From Desulfatitalea sp. UBA4791 (lineage in GTDB: Bacteria > Desulfobacterota > Desulfobacteria > Desulfobacterales > Desulfosarcinaceae), in contig DHGT01000119.1 in the NCBI GenBank assembly GCA_002402905.1, forward strand, positions 225-6,272: 6,048 nucleotides of DNA. Reading direction: 5' to 3'. The notes beneath the pieces were generated by a model. That model was not told where the DNA came from. It did no database searches and was given only the letters and a program-made list of their open reading frames with translations. Below are positions 1 through 5,754 of the stretch, piece by piece. The position numbers and the translations under genes were made by a program. Every line of letters starts with the position of its first letter. The first letter of the stretch is position 1.

Positions 1-234
1 AACCGGCACTATTGACCGCAGGCGTATGTGGCCCTGGCCACCTGCCCCACCCGCGCCTGCCATAACCGTTGCCTTGCGAGTTTTTTTATCAAACGACTTC
101 TGGAAGGTATCCCCTTCGGACGAATCATGTTCATTTTGAAATTGCTGTTGCTGACCATTCACAAATCTCCAATCAGCACAATGTCGACCGTCATTCGGCT
201 TGCGGTTTTGCCCTGGCTGTGGTTTGAGGCATAA
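1..234. other. Left-edge stretch without a supported gene
   Basis: I see no convincing gene here. The longest forward open frame (28-234) starts at a GTG, has no Shine-Dalgarno sequence and does not resemble any family I recognise. A short perfect inverted repeat, GTGGCC-CT-GGCCAC, lies at 28-41, and a run of seven T lies at 81-87. They are too far apart to form a factor-independent terminator. Bases 12-28 nearly duplicate 289-305, so the left edge may lie inside or beside another copy of the repeat element described at 235-379. An upstream gene may end outside the window. Confidence 0.5.
12..28 (+). repeat. First copy of 17-nt dispersed repeat (TTGACCGCAGGCRTATG)
   Basis: TTGACCGCAGGCGTATG at 12-28 matches TTGACCGCAGGCATATG at 289-305 at 16 of 17 positions. 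The second copy begins at the end of the left arm and runs into the loop of the large inverted repeat. In the first copy the following bases form their own small hairpin (28-41) instead of continuing the sequence seen at 306-323. The shared core with variable following sequence suggests two members of a dispersed intergenic repeat family, which is inference from only two copies. Confidence 0.6.
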
Positions 235-379
235 CAGTGTCCGTCCACAAATAGGCAAATTGGGTCGAGATCAAGGCGCACGAAAAATTTGACCGCAGGC
301 ATATGACGGATATTCCGAGGATTAAATTTTTCGTGCAACGCCGATATCGGGCCAATTGGACATTTGTGGATGGGCACTG
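235..379. repeat. Large imperfect inverted repeat (56-nt arms, 33-nt loop)
   Basis: The left arm (235-290) and right arm (324-379) are reverse complements at about 42 of 58 aligned columns, with one single-base gap in each arm. The best segments are the loop-proximal 13 bp (GCACGAAAAATTT at 278-290 against 324-336), the distal CAGTG, and TCCACAAAT near the outer end. The loop is 291-323. An RNA copy would fold into one long imperfect hairpin. The element ends about 45 nt before the chosen start of the DUF3187 gene. It encodes no protein I can support. It resembles a non-autonomous repeat of REP/MITE type. I recall similar intergenic repeats in Desulfobacterota genomes but cannot verify that here. 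Confidence 0.8.
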
Positions 380-423
380 AGGCTTTACTGGACGCGATTC
401 TCCCATGCACAGGTCTTATCCTT

Positions 424-1431
424 ATGCGACCCATGAATGGCTTGATCCGCTGCGTGATCGTACTGATCCTGTTCGGAAGTGCCGCCGGTGCGCAGGCTCA
501 AGGTCCCCTGCAAGTTCAGAACCGGTTTCCACTCCACTTGATTTTTTTGACCCCGAGGCCCACCGATGCCCGCTTGCCCGCAAAGGGCGCATTTCTAACC
601 ACCATCGCCGTCGATTACAGCAGCGTCTATGTCAACGAACGGCAAGACGGTTGGTCGGCCCTGGTGGATATGGAGTTGGGTGTGGTAGACGTATCCATGG
701 TATATGGCTTGACACGGAAGTTTTCCATCGGCCTCCAGGTGCCCCTGGTAAGCATGAACAGCGGTTTCCTGGACGGATTTCTCGAAAACTATCACGATGC
801 TTTCGGGTTTTCCAATTACGGCCGGGAAGAGCGGCCGGACAACCGTTTTGCCTACGAGATGCGCAAGAACGGACGCACCTGGATTCAAGGCGATACGGAT
901 GGCTTCAGTTGGGCGGACGCTACTCTTTCCGGCCAAATGCATCTGTTCGAGATCAATGGATCCGGCAGCTGGATCGGTTCGTTGGTGGGCAGCATCAAAT
1001 TGCCGATCGGCGATGAAAAGCGGGGATACGGCAGCGGCCGTGTTGACGCCGGTCTCTTTGCGCCGACCCAGTGGGAGGGAAGGCGTTGGGCGTTTTATCT
1101 AATGCCGGGTTATATTTGGCACGCCGATCCTGAAACCCGCGGCGCGAATGTGTCCGCAAAGGAGAGCTTCAGCCTTTTTGGCGGAGCGTCCTATATCGCC
1201 GGGCCCCGTTGGCGCTGGTACGCACAGCTCAATTACTCTTCCACACCCATCGAGGAAACCGGCATTTCCCTTCTGGACGACGGCGCGGTAGAACTCACCT
1301 TGGGATTCAGACGGATTCTGAGCGAGCGCGTGAGTGTCGAGGTCGCATTCTGTGAAGACCTCTTCACCCAAACCGCTCCGGATTTCAATCTTCACCTGGC
1401 ATTGGTCTGGTCACACCGCGTGGGCAACTGA
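424..1431 (+). CDS. DUF3187 family exported (probable outer-membrane) protein
   Basis: This 335-residue protein has a clear signal peptide. A short basic start (MRPMNGLIR) is followed by the hydrophobic stretch CVIVLILFGSAAGA and a likely cleavage site after AQA. The mature protein opens with GPLQVQNRFPLHLIFLTPRP, the pattern I associate with DUF3187, whose members are around this length and of unknown function. The rest alternates hydrophobic and polar residues and is rich in aromatic and glycine residues. Examples are FSIGLQVPLVSM and RWAFYLMPGYIW, consistent with an outer-membrane beta-barrel. Paired D/N-rich segments could be surface loops. A longer frame starts at TTG 364, but that start lies inside the inverted repeat and would put about 20 extra residues before the signal peptide. 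ATG 424 is therefore preferred, and ATG 433 is also possible. The ribosome-binding site is weak (AGG at 411-413). No transport substrate can be assigned. Confidence 0.85.
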   Translation: MRPMNGLIRCVIVLILFGSAAGAQAQGPLQVQNRFPLHLIFLTPRPTDARLPAKGAFLTTIAVDYSSVYVNERQDGWSALVDMELGVVDVSMVYGLTRKFSIGLQVPLVSMNSGFLDGFLENYHDAFGFSNYGREERPDNRFAYEMRKNGRTWIQGDTDGFSWADATLSGQMHLFEINGSGSWIGSLVGSIKLPIGDEKRGYGSGRVDAGLFAPTQWEGRRWAFYLMPGYIWHADPETRGANVSAKESFSLFGGASYIAGPRWRWYAQLNYSSTPIEETGISLLDDGAVELTLGFRRILSERVSVEVAFCEDLFTQTAPDFNLHLALVWSHRVGN

Positions 1432-1492
1432 AGGTGACGACGTCCAGCCTGAAGTATTCAATACCCCCCAAGTTTTCTTTATCGCCCTTATC

Positions 1493-1501
1493 TGATATAA
1501 G
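1493..1501 (+). promoter_or_regulatory. Possible extended -10 promoter before yqgE/algH
   Basis: TGATATAAG fits an extended -10 (TGn followed by TATAAG at 1496-1501). It lies about 37 nt before the ATG at 1538, in the AT-rich 106-nt gap after the DUF3187 gene. The expected -35 position (about 1473-1478, TTTTCT) matches the consensus poorly. The call rests on the extended -10 alone. Readthrough from the upstream gene is equally possible because no terminator hairpin is visible in the gap. Confidence 0.3.
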
Positions 1502-1537
1502 AAACCTAACCCAACCCCAAAGAAAGTCGCTTTCGAG

Positions 1538-2107
1538 ATGGATGATTTTAAACCCACTTCGTTCAAAGGTTGTTTCATCATGGCCATGCCGGCCCTCCAG
1601 GATCCCAATTTTCGTCAATCCGTGACGTGCATTTCAGAGCACACCGATGAGGGGGCGGTCGGCATAGTGATCAACCAACTCCATGACGGACTGAATGGCA
1701 AGATGATTTTCGACGAGTTGGGCATGGTGTCGGTGGAAGGCGCTGCATCCATCCCCGTCCACGTCGGTGGGCCGGTTCATTCGAATGAACTATTCGTCCT
1801 CCATGGCCCGCCCCTCGACTGGGGTACGAGCCTCAAGATCAATGACACCCTGGCCCTGAGCAATTCGATCGCCATCCTGGAAGCCATTGCCAAGGGCGTG
1901 GGGCCGGGCGATTTTCTGGTCTGCCTCGGATGCGCCGGATGGGCTCCCGGTCAACTTGAATGGGAGCTCTCACAGAATGCATGGCTGGTCAGCGAATGTG
2001 ATGATGAGATCATTTTCAAATGCCCTGAGGAAGAGAAGTGGGAACGCGCCATCCGCCGATTGGGCATCGATCCGCAGCTGCTTTCCGACAGCGGCGGGCA
2101 TGCCTGA
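1538..2107 (+). CDS. algH: YqgE/AlgH family protein
   Basis: This 189-residue protein matches the YqgE/AlgH family over its full length (members are usually near 185-190 residues). Family hallmarks appear in order: an N-terminal block with FIMAMPALQDPNF at about residues 13-25, then the serine-valine and EH region and the GAVGIVIN motif; VHVGGPVHSNELFVLHGP in the middle; the DWGTS segment; and GCAGWAPGQLEWEL in the C-terminal half. No signal peptide or membrane helix is present, so it should be cytoplasmic. The family was named from Pseudomonas AlgH, linked to alginate regulation, but its biochemical role is not settled and an alginate role should not be assumed here. The start codon lacks a strong Shine-Dalgarno sequence: AGAAAG (1521-1526) is 11 nt away, and a small hairpin (GAAAG-tcg-CTTTC, 1522-1533, about 5 bp) sits just before the ATG. 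The gene probably stands alone or is co-transcribed with the DUF3187 gene. Confidence 0.93.
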   Translation: MDDFKPTSFKGCFIMAMPALQDPNFRQSVTCISEHTDEGAVGIVINQLHDGLNGKMIFDELGMVSVEGAASIPVHVGGPVHSNELFVLHGPPLDWGTSLKINDTLALSNSIAILEAIAKGVGPGDFLVCLGCAGWAPGQLEWELSQNAWLVSECDDEIIFKCPEEEKWERAIRRLGIDPQLLSDSGGHA

Positions 2108-2237
2108 GTTGCGCGTATCCTCGATAATGATCGACAAGGGAGAGGTTGTTATGGCTGGATGGGGGATGGCGATGGCGGAATGCTTTTGAACTAAAAATGG
2201 GGGTTAGAGCGCATGGGGAAAAACCTCGGACAATGAA

Positions 2238-2474
2238 TCATTCATCCTCGTCCTCTGATATTTTATGCTTTTGCTTGGGCTTTTTCTTTTTCAAGCACAT
2301 TTTATCCTTACGCACGAAAGCGCACAGTTTCGGATTGTAATATTCCTTGCAGTTTAAAGGGTTATACAAGGGGCACTCGGGATTCTTTTCAGACATGAAT
2401 TTGCAGTCCTCGCATAATTTGAATGGCGCCTTATCAGGTCTCCATCTCCGATCGATTGAAGATCTTAATATCAT
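2238..2474 (-). CDS. Small Cys-rich protein with Lys-rich/acidic tail, unknown function
   Basis: This 78-residue protein has six cysteines at residues 21, 24, 34, 42, 51 and 60. The pattern is CEDC, then CPLYNPLNC, then LCAFVRKDKMC. The spacing (C-x2-C-x9-C-x7-C-x8-C-x8-C) and repeated Asn-Pro and Tyr suggest a compact metal-binding (zinc or Fe-S) or disulfide-knotted fold. The tail is very basic (KKKKPKQKHK) and ends in the acidic EDEDE. There is no signal peptide or membrane segment. I do not recognise the family. The ordered Cys pattern and the sharp charge change argue for a real gene, although the DNA is more AT-rich than its neighbours. The ATG at 2474 has no Shine-Dalgarno sequence. 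The next in-frame ATG (2394-2396) has GAGG about 11 nt upstream but would remove the CxxC, so 2474 is preferred. The gene is divergent from the dynamin-like gene. Confidence 0.6.
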   Translation of the reverse strand: MILRSSIDRRWRPDKAPFKLCEDCKFMSEKNPECPLYNPLNCKEYYNPKLCAFVRKDKMCLKKKKPKQKHKISEDEDE

Positions 2475-2496
2475 AAAATCATAGAATTAACAAACC

Positions 2497-2502
2497 ATTA
2501 TA
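2497..2502 (-). promoter_or_regulatory. Candidate -10 box (TATAAT) for the Cys-rich gene
   Basis: Read on the reverse strand, 2502 to 2497 is a perfect TATAAT, 22 nt upstream of the ATG at 2474. That predicts a short leader of around 15-20 nt. No good -35 sits 16-18 nt further out; the nearest TTGATC-like hexamer is about 22 nt away. If used, the promoter may be weak or depend on an activator bound at the adjacent tandem repeats (2533-2565). Confidence 0.35.
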
Positions 2503-2532
2503 TTTGGTCGGGCCGGGACTTGCCGATCAATT

Positions 2533-2565
2533 CGAGGATAGCCCGAGGTTAGCCCGAGGATAGCA
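2533..2565. repeat. Three tandem 11-bp repeats (CGAGGWTAGCM) in divergent promoter region
   Basis: The copies are CGAGGATAGCC (2533-2543), CGAGGTTAGCC (2544-2554) and CGAGGATAGCA (2555-2565), directly abutting with no spacer. Copies 1 and 3 differ only in the last base, and copy 2 differs at one internal base. The 11-bp period places each copy on the same helical face, as in multi-subunit operators or iterons. The array lies between the possible -10 of the Cys-rich gene and the -35 of the dynamin/ParA operon (26 bp upstream of 2592). It is therefore well placed for a regulator controlling both genes. The bound protein is unknown. Confidence 0.75.
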
Positions 2566-2591
2566 CACCGAACGTGGCAAAGGTTAAGGTT

Positions 2592-2621
2592 TTGACAAGG
2601 GTATGCGAGCGTTGCTATATG
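2592..2621 (+). promoter_or_regulatory. Sigma70-like promoter for the dynamin/ParA operon
   Basis: A perfect -35 TTGACA (2592-2597) is followed after 18 bp by TATATG (2616-2621), preceded by TG at 2613-2614 as in an extended -10. Transcription would start around 2628, giving a leader of about 50 nt before the GTPase ATG. This is the best promoter match I can find in the window. Confidence 0.65.
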
Positions 2622-2660
2622 CTGCAGGATTGAAGTGTTACCTATTCTGAGGGCTCAAAT

Positions 2661-2681
2661 ATGCCTATGGCGGATGGATGA
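2661..2681 (+). CDS. Possible 6-codon leader ORF (MPMADG) abutting the GTPase start
   Basis: ATG 2661 is preceded by GAGGG (2649-2653) at a 7-nt spacing, a better ribosome-binding site than the one in front of the GTPase itself. The frame encodes MPMADG and stops at TGA 2679-2681. The GTPase ATG (2682) follows at once in the same frame. This arrangement suits translational coupling or stop-and-restart control. It could also be chance, with ribosomes starting directly at 2682 using GGA-rich sequence at 2671-2678. No attenuator hairpin is apparent. Confidence 0.35.
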   Translation: MPMADG

Positions 2682-4934
2682 ATGGATGCTTACGAAAAAT
2701 TCAAGGAAGCAATGCTCGATATCAACCATGAAGTGCAAGCATTGATCGAGCGGGCGGAAACGATTCTCGACGGGAACCAGGCCGTTTTCGAACAATGGAA
2801 GCGATCGTGTGGCAACATCGACAGCCATTTGCGGGAGCATGTGGTTCGGATAGCCGCGGTCGGCGCCATCAAGTCGGGTAAAAGTACTTTGGTCAATGCT
2901 CTGTTGAGTGATGATTACCTCAAACGGGGTGCCGGCGTGGTCACCTCGTTCGTGACCCGGGTCCGTCAGGGCGAGCTACTGCGTGCACGCCTCTATTTTA
3001 AATCATGGGATGAAGTAAACGAGGAGATCAAACACGCTTTGGTGCTTTTCCCTACAGAAGAGTGGCGCACCGAGCATCATGATTTCGACATCCGCCGAAC
3101 CCAGGATCGGGAAGACCTGGCCAAGGCATTGGATGCCTTGGATCACGAGATGCGTATTTCCCAGGACCGTCTCAATGCAAACGGGGTGCTGCTTTCCTCC
3201 TACGTCAAAGGCTATGAGCAGATCCAGTCGTATATTTCGGCCGATAGTTCGACACGTGAATTCGATAATGGGCAATTTGCCGATCATCGCGATTTCGTCG
3301 GCAGCGACGCGTTGGCCGTCTATCTCAAGGATGTGCAATTGTCGGTCCCCGGGGATATCCTGAAGCGAGACATCGAGTTGGCGGATTGCCAGGGCAGCGA
3401 CTCGCCCAATCCGCTTCACCTCGCGATGATTCAGGATTATTTACTCAAAGCGCATTTGATCGTTTACGTCATCAGCAGCCGGACCGGGTTGCGCCAGGCC
3501 GATATCCGCTTCTTATCCATCATCAAGAGAATGGGCATTGCCGGCAATATGCTGTTTGTCTGCAATTGCGATCTGAGCGAACACGACAGCCTGGAGGACC
3601 TGCAAACCCTGGTCAAACGCGTTCGGGAGGAGTTGTCGCTGGTCGTCGAGGCGCCTGAGATATTCACCATTTCAGCCCTGTATAACCTGTTCGATCGATC
3701 GCGTTCACCGCTGAGCCCCAGAGACCAGGATCGGCTGGAGCAGTGGCGCAAGGCAGAGGAACTGGTCGCGTTTTCAAACCAGGAAACGGCTCGATTGACC
3801 TCGTTTTTGGAGAACAAGTTGTCGCGCGAGCGCTGGGCGCTGCTGCTCCAAAACCAGCTGTCGCATATGAACTTGACGGCCAACGGACTCAACCAGTGGG
3901 TCCAGCTCCATCGGGACCTTTTTCGGCGGGACGCCGGGGAAGCGCGTGCCATGGTGGAAAAATTGCAGATGCATCAACTGCACATGCTGCAAGTTCAATC
4001 TTTGATTCAAACCACCCTCAACGGCGCCGCCCGTAAACTCAGCCAGGACCTGAAAAAAGAGGTGGACCGATTTCTCGATCCGTCCAGCGGACCGATTGTC
4101 AAAAAGGTCGGCGCCTTTGTTCGTGAATACCAGATCGACTTGTCCCATTACCAGGAACAACTGGCCAATTCGGGTTTCACCCACACCCTCTATCTCGTTT
4201 TTCAGGATCTGAAGCAGGCCGTGGACGGATTCATGGCCGAAAAGGTGAACCCGGATATCATGGGGGAGATTCAGCAGGTGGAGAAGCGTTTACAGGAAGA
4301 GCTCCACATGATCGGAGAGCCTTATGAGGCCATGGTGGTCGATGCATTGGAACGCTTCGACGAAGTGCTCAGGCAGATGGGTATTCCCGGTTCGTCGGTC
4401 AAAGGCGCTTTGCGACCATTTGACGAGCTCGAAAATGTCAAGCAGATGAACGGCATCACGCTGCCGCCGGCTGCCGCGACCATGAGATATGGCGCCTACA
4501 TCAAAACCGAGGCCGTCATGCGGCTTGGTTTTTACTCTTTGGCCCGTCTGATTCGCAAGCTGTTGCGTCAGTCGATCGATTCAAAAAGGGTCGAGGAACT
4601 CAAGGCGCTGAAGGATGGCATCCGCAGAATGAAGTCCGAAACCGAGCGCTCCATCGAAGCTCATTTTAGAGACTATAAGGAGAATATCAAGTTCCAGTAC
4701 GTGCAGCGACTGACCGAAATGGCGGGAAACCGTTTGCACGAAACGCTTACCGAACAATTCGGTGCCTATCTGGGCGATTTGAAGGGCATCGTTGGTACGG
4801 TTGAAGATCAGCACGAGGACAAAGCGCGCACCGACCAGGCCTTGCAAGTCATCGAGGAGGCTGTCGCCGAGGTGCTTGGAAAACTGGAGGGGATCCGCGG
4901 GGATGTAGGGAAATTGATCGTTGACACACATTAG
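2682..4934 (+). CDS. Dynamin-like large GTPase
   Basis: This 750-residue protein has an N-terminal GTPase domain after a helical lead-in (1-55). G1 is GAIKSGKST (61-69). The G2 region is GVVTSFVT (85-92), lacking the usual PxT. G3 is DCQG (235-238). The G4 position is CNCD (294-297) in place of (N/T)KxD, and the ISAL segment (330-333) resembles G5. G1 and G3 are about 165 residues apart, so a large insertion sits in the domain. Residues from about 345 on are almost wholly helical and charged, like dynamin stalk/bundle regions. An amphipathic segment at 610-630 (AVMRLGFYSLARLIRKLLRQ) carries R/K on one face and could bind membrane. No true transmembrane helix or signal peptide is seen, so a cytoplasmic, membrane-associated protein is expected. 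Family members hydrolyse GTP and tubulate, fuse or protect membranes; this one's function is unknown. Only four cysteines occur (43, 236, 294, 296). It is the first gene of an operon with the downstream ParA ATPase. Confidence 0.88.
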   Translation: MDAYEKFKEAMLDINHEVQALIERAETILDGNQAVFEQWKRSCGNIDSHLREHVVRIAAVGAIKSGKSTLVNALLSDDYLKRGAGVVTSFVTRVRQGELLRARLYFKSWDEVNEEIKHALVLFPTEEWRTEHHDFDIRRTQDREDLAKALDALDHEMRISQDRLNANGVLLSSYVKGYEQIQSYISADSSTREFDNGQFADHRDFVGSDALAVYLKDVQLSVPGDILKRDIELADCQGSDSPNPLHLAMIQDYLLKAHLIVYVISSRTGLRQADIRFLSIIKRMGIAGNMLFVCNCDLSEHDSLEDLQTLVKRVREELSLVVEAPEIFTISALYNLFDRSRSPLSPRDQDRLEQWRKAEELVAFSNQETARLTSFLENKLSRERWALLLQNQLSHMNLTANGLNQWVQLHRDLFRRDAGEARAMVEKLQMHQLHMLQVQSLIQTTLNGAARKLSQDLKKEVDRFLDPSSGPIVKKVGAFVREYQIDLSHYQEQLANSGFTHTLYLVFQDLKQAVDGFMAEKVNPDIMGEIQQVEKRLQEELHMIGEPYEAMVVDALERFDEVLRQMGIPGSSVKGALRPFDELENVKQMNGITLPPAAATMRYGAYIKTEAVMRLGFYSLARLIRKLLRQSIDSKRVEELKALKDGIRRMKSETERSIEAHFRDYKENIKFQYVQRLTEMAGNRLHETLTEQFGAYLGDLKGIVGTVEDQHEDKARTDQALQVIEEAVAEVLGKLEGIRGDVGKLIVDTH

Positions 4935-4938
4935 GAGG
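4933..4938 (+). promoter_or_regulatory. Consensus Shine-Dalgarno of the ParA gene, overlapping the GTPase stop
   Basis: AGGAGG at 4933-4938 shares its first two bases with the TAG stop of the GTPase gene (4932-4934) and sits 8 nt before ATG 4947. Ribosomes ending the GTPase would be placed on the ParA start, which supports co-translation. It also fixes the ParA start codon. The site is much stronger than that of the GTPase gene, so more ATPase than GTPase may be made. Confidence 0.85.
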
Positions 4939-4946
4939 AGCAGAGA

Positions 4947-5747
4947 ATGAAGACTCGGACCATTGCTGTTGCGAACGAAAAAGGGGGCGTTGGCAAAACC
5001 GTCACGGTCATCAACCTGGGCGCGGCTCTTTCGCTTAAGCAGCAGAAGGTGCTGCTGGTCGACATGGATCCCCAGGCGAACGCGACCAAAGGGTTGGGGG
5101 TTGAGCCGGAAGAAGGTGCCCCGACGGTGTATGACATCCTCGATCGGGAATCGCCGGCGAAGGCGGCCGAGGCGATTGTCCAAACCGCCTGGCAGGGACT
5201 GGATTTACTGCCATCCCATGTCGATCTTTCCGGGTCGGAAGTCGAGCTGGCGGATGTGGTCGGAAGAGAAAACCTGCTCAAGGAAGCCCTGGCGGATTTA
5301 CCCGAGGAGTATGACTTCGTCCTTCTGGATACGCCACCCAGTCTGTCCCTGTTGACGGTCAATGTTTTTACCTATGCCCGGCATGTGTTGGTGCCGTGCC
5401 AGACTCATCCTTACGCCTATGCCGCCCTTGAAGAACTGTTCGATACCATCTCTGCGGTAAAGGAAACCATCAATCCGGACATTTCCATTCTGGGCATCGT
5501 ACCGACATTTTATGATTCTCGCACGCGCGTGAGTCAGCGGATTCTCGATCAGTTGAAAACGGATGAGAATTACCGGGATCTGGTATTTCGCACGGCCGTG
5601 CGAGCCAACACCACCATTGCGGAGAGCGCCGATGTCTGCCGGCCGGTCGTTTTCTACCGCAAAGGCAGTTTTGGGTCGGTGGATTATAGAAACCTGGCCG
5701 ATGAGCTCCTGGAAAAGTTTGGCATCTTGGCGGATAGCACGGAATAA
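4947..5747 (+). CDS. ParA/MinD-superfamily (Soj-like) ATPase
   Basis: This 266-residue protein has the usual length of a chromosomal Soj-type ParA. The deviant Walker A is KGGVGKT (12-18), with signature lysine K12 and P-loop K17; the next residue is V19 where T is common. The switch/A' motif is DMDPQAN (39-45) and Walker B is LLDTPPS (126-132). R192 (DSRTR) and R219 (AVRAN) fall where Soj proteins carry arginines for non-specific DNA binding, so nucleoid-surface binding is plausible. There is no N-terminal helix-turn-helix domain and no MinD-type C-terminal membrane helix; the C-terminus is LADELLEKFGILADSTE. Family members dimerise on ATP and move cargo when a partner stimulates hydrolysis. 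No ParB or parS is visible, so this is an orphan ATPase. Its operon partner, the dynamin-like GTPase, is the obvious candidate cargo or activator, which is inference. The gene lies 12 nt after the GTPase stop. Confidence 0.93.
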   Translation: MKTRTIAVANEKGGVGKTVTVINLGAALSLKQQKVLLVDMDPQANATKGLGVEPEEGAPTVYDILDRESPAKAAEAIVQTAWQGLDLLPSHVDLSGSEVELADVVGRENLLKEALADLPEEYDFVLLDTPPSLSLLTVNVFTYARHVLVPCQTHPYAYAALEELFDTISAVKETINPDISILGIVPTFYDSRTRVSQRILDQLKTDENYRDLVFRTAVRANTTIAESADVCRPVVFYRKGSFGSVDYRNLADELLEKFGILADSTE

Positions 5748-5754
5748 CGTTATT
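5743..5754. other. 12-bp perfect palindrome holding both convergent stop codons
   Basis: AATAACGTTATT is its own reverse complement. It contains the TAA stop of the ParA gene (5745-5747) and the reverse-strand TAA stop of the TPR gene (5750-5752), which are 2 bp apart. It is short and AT-rich, so it is unlikely to be a strong terminator. It leaves no room for a conventional terminator between the genes, so their transcripts should overlap. Confidence 0.6.

Noticed and set aside
28..87. Possible terminator: hairpin at 28-41 with T run at 81-87
   Set aside because: The T run is about 40 nt from the stem and no stem directly precedes it.
28..234. 68-residue forward open frame at the left edge
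   Set aside because: GTG start without a Shine-Dalgarno sequence, no recognisable domain, and it lies among repeat-related intergenic sequence.
364..423. Longer DUF3187 start at TTG 364
   Set aside because: The extra 20 residues would precede a normal signal peptide and the codon lies in the inverted repeat arm.
159..434. Reverse-strand open frames across the inverted repeat (91 and 71 residues)
   Set aside because: They run through the repeat arms and into the DUF3187 signal-peptide region, with no protein-like features.
2097..2104. GGCATGCC palindrome at the end of the YqgE/AlgH gene as a terminator
   Set aside because: Eight base pairs without a loop and no T tract afterwards.
2150..2190. 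Short forward ORF of 12 codons (MAGWGMAMAECF) after the YqgE/AlgH gene
   Set aside because: Too short, low-complexity GGATGG-type DNA, and no evidence beyond a start and a stop.
2233..2245. ATGAATCATTCAT palindrome at the stop codon of the Cys-rich gene
   Set aside because: Short and AT-rich with no T tract; likely coincidental and too weak for a terminator.
4581..5183. 200-residue reverse-strand open frame across the GTPase/ParA junction
   Set aside because: Antisense shadow of two well-supported forward genes with no family resemblance.
4947..5747. ParA as part of a standard chromosome or plasmid partition locus
   Set aside because: No ParB gene is next to it and no parS-like 16-bp palindrome was noticed; the downstream neighbour is on the other strand.
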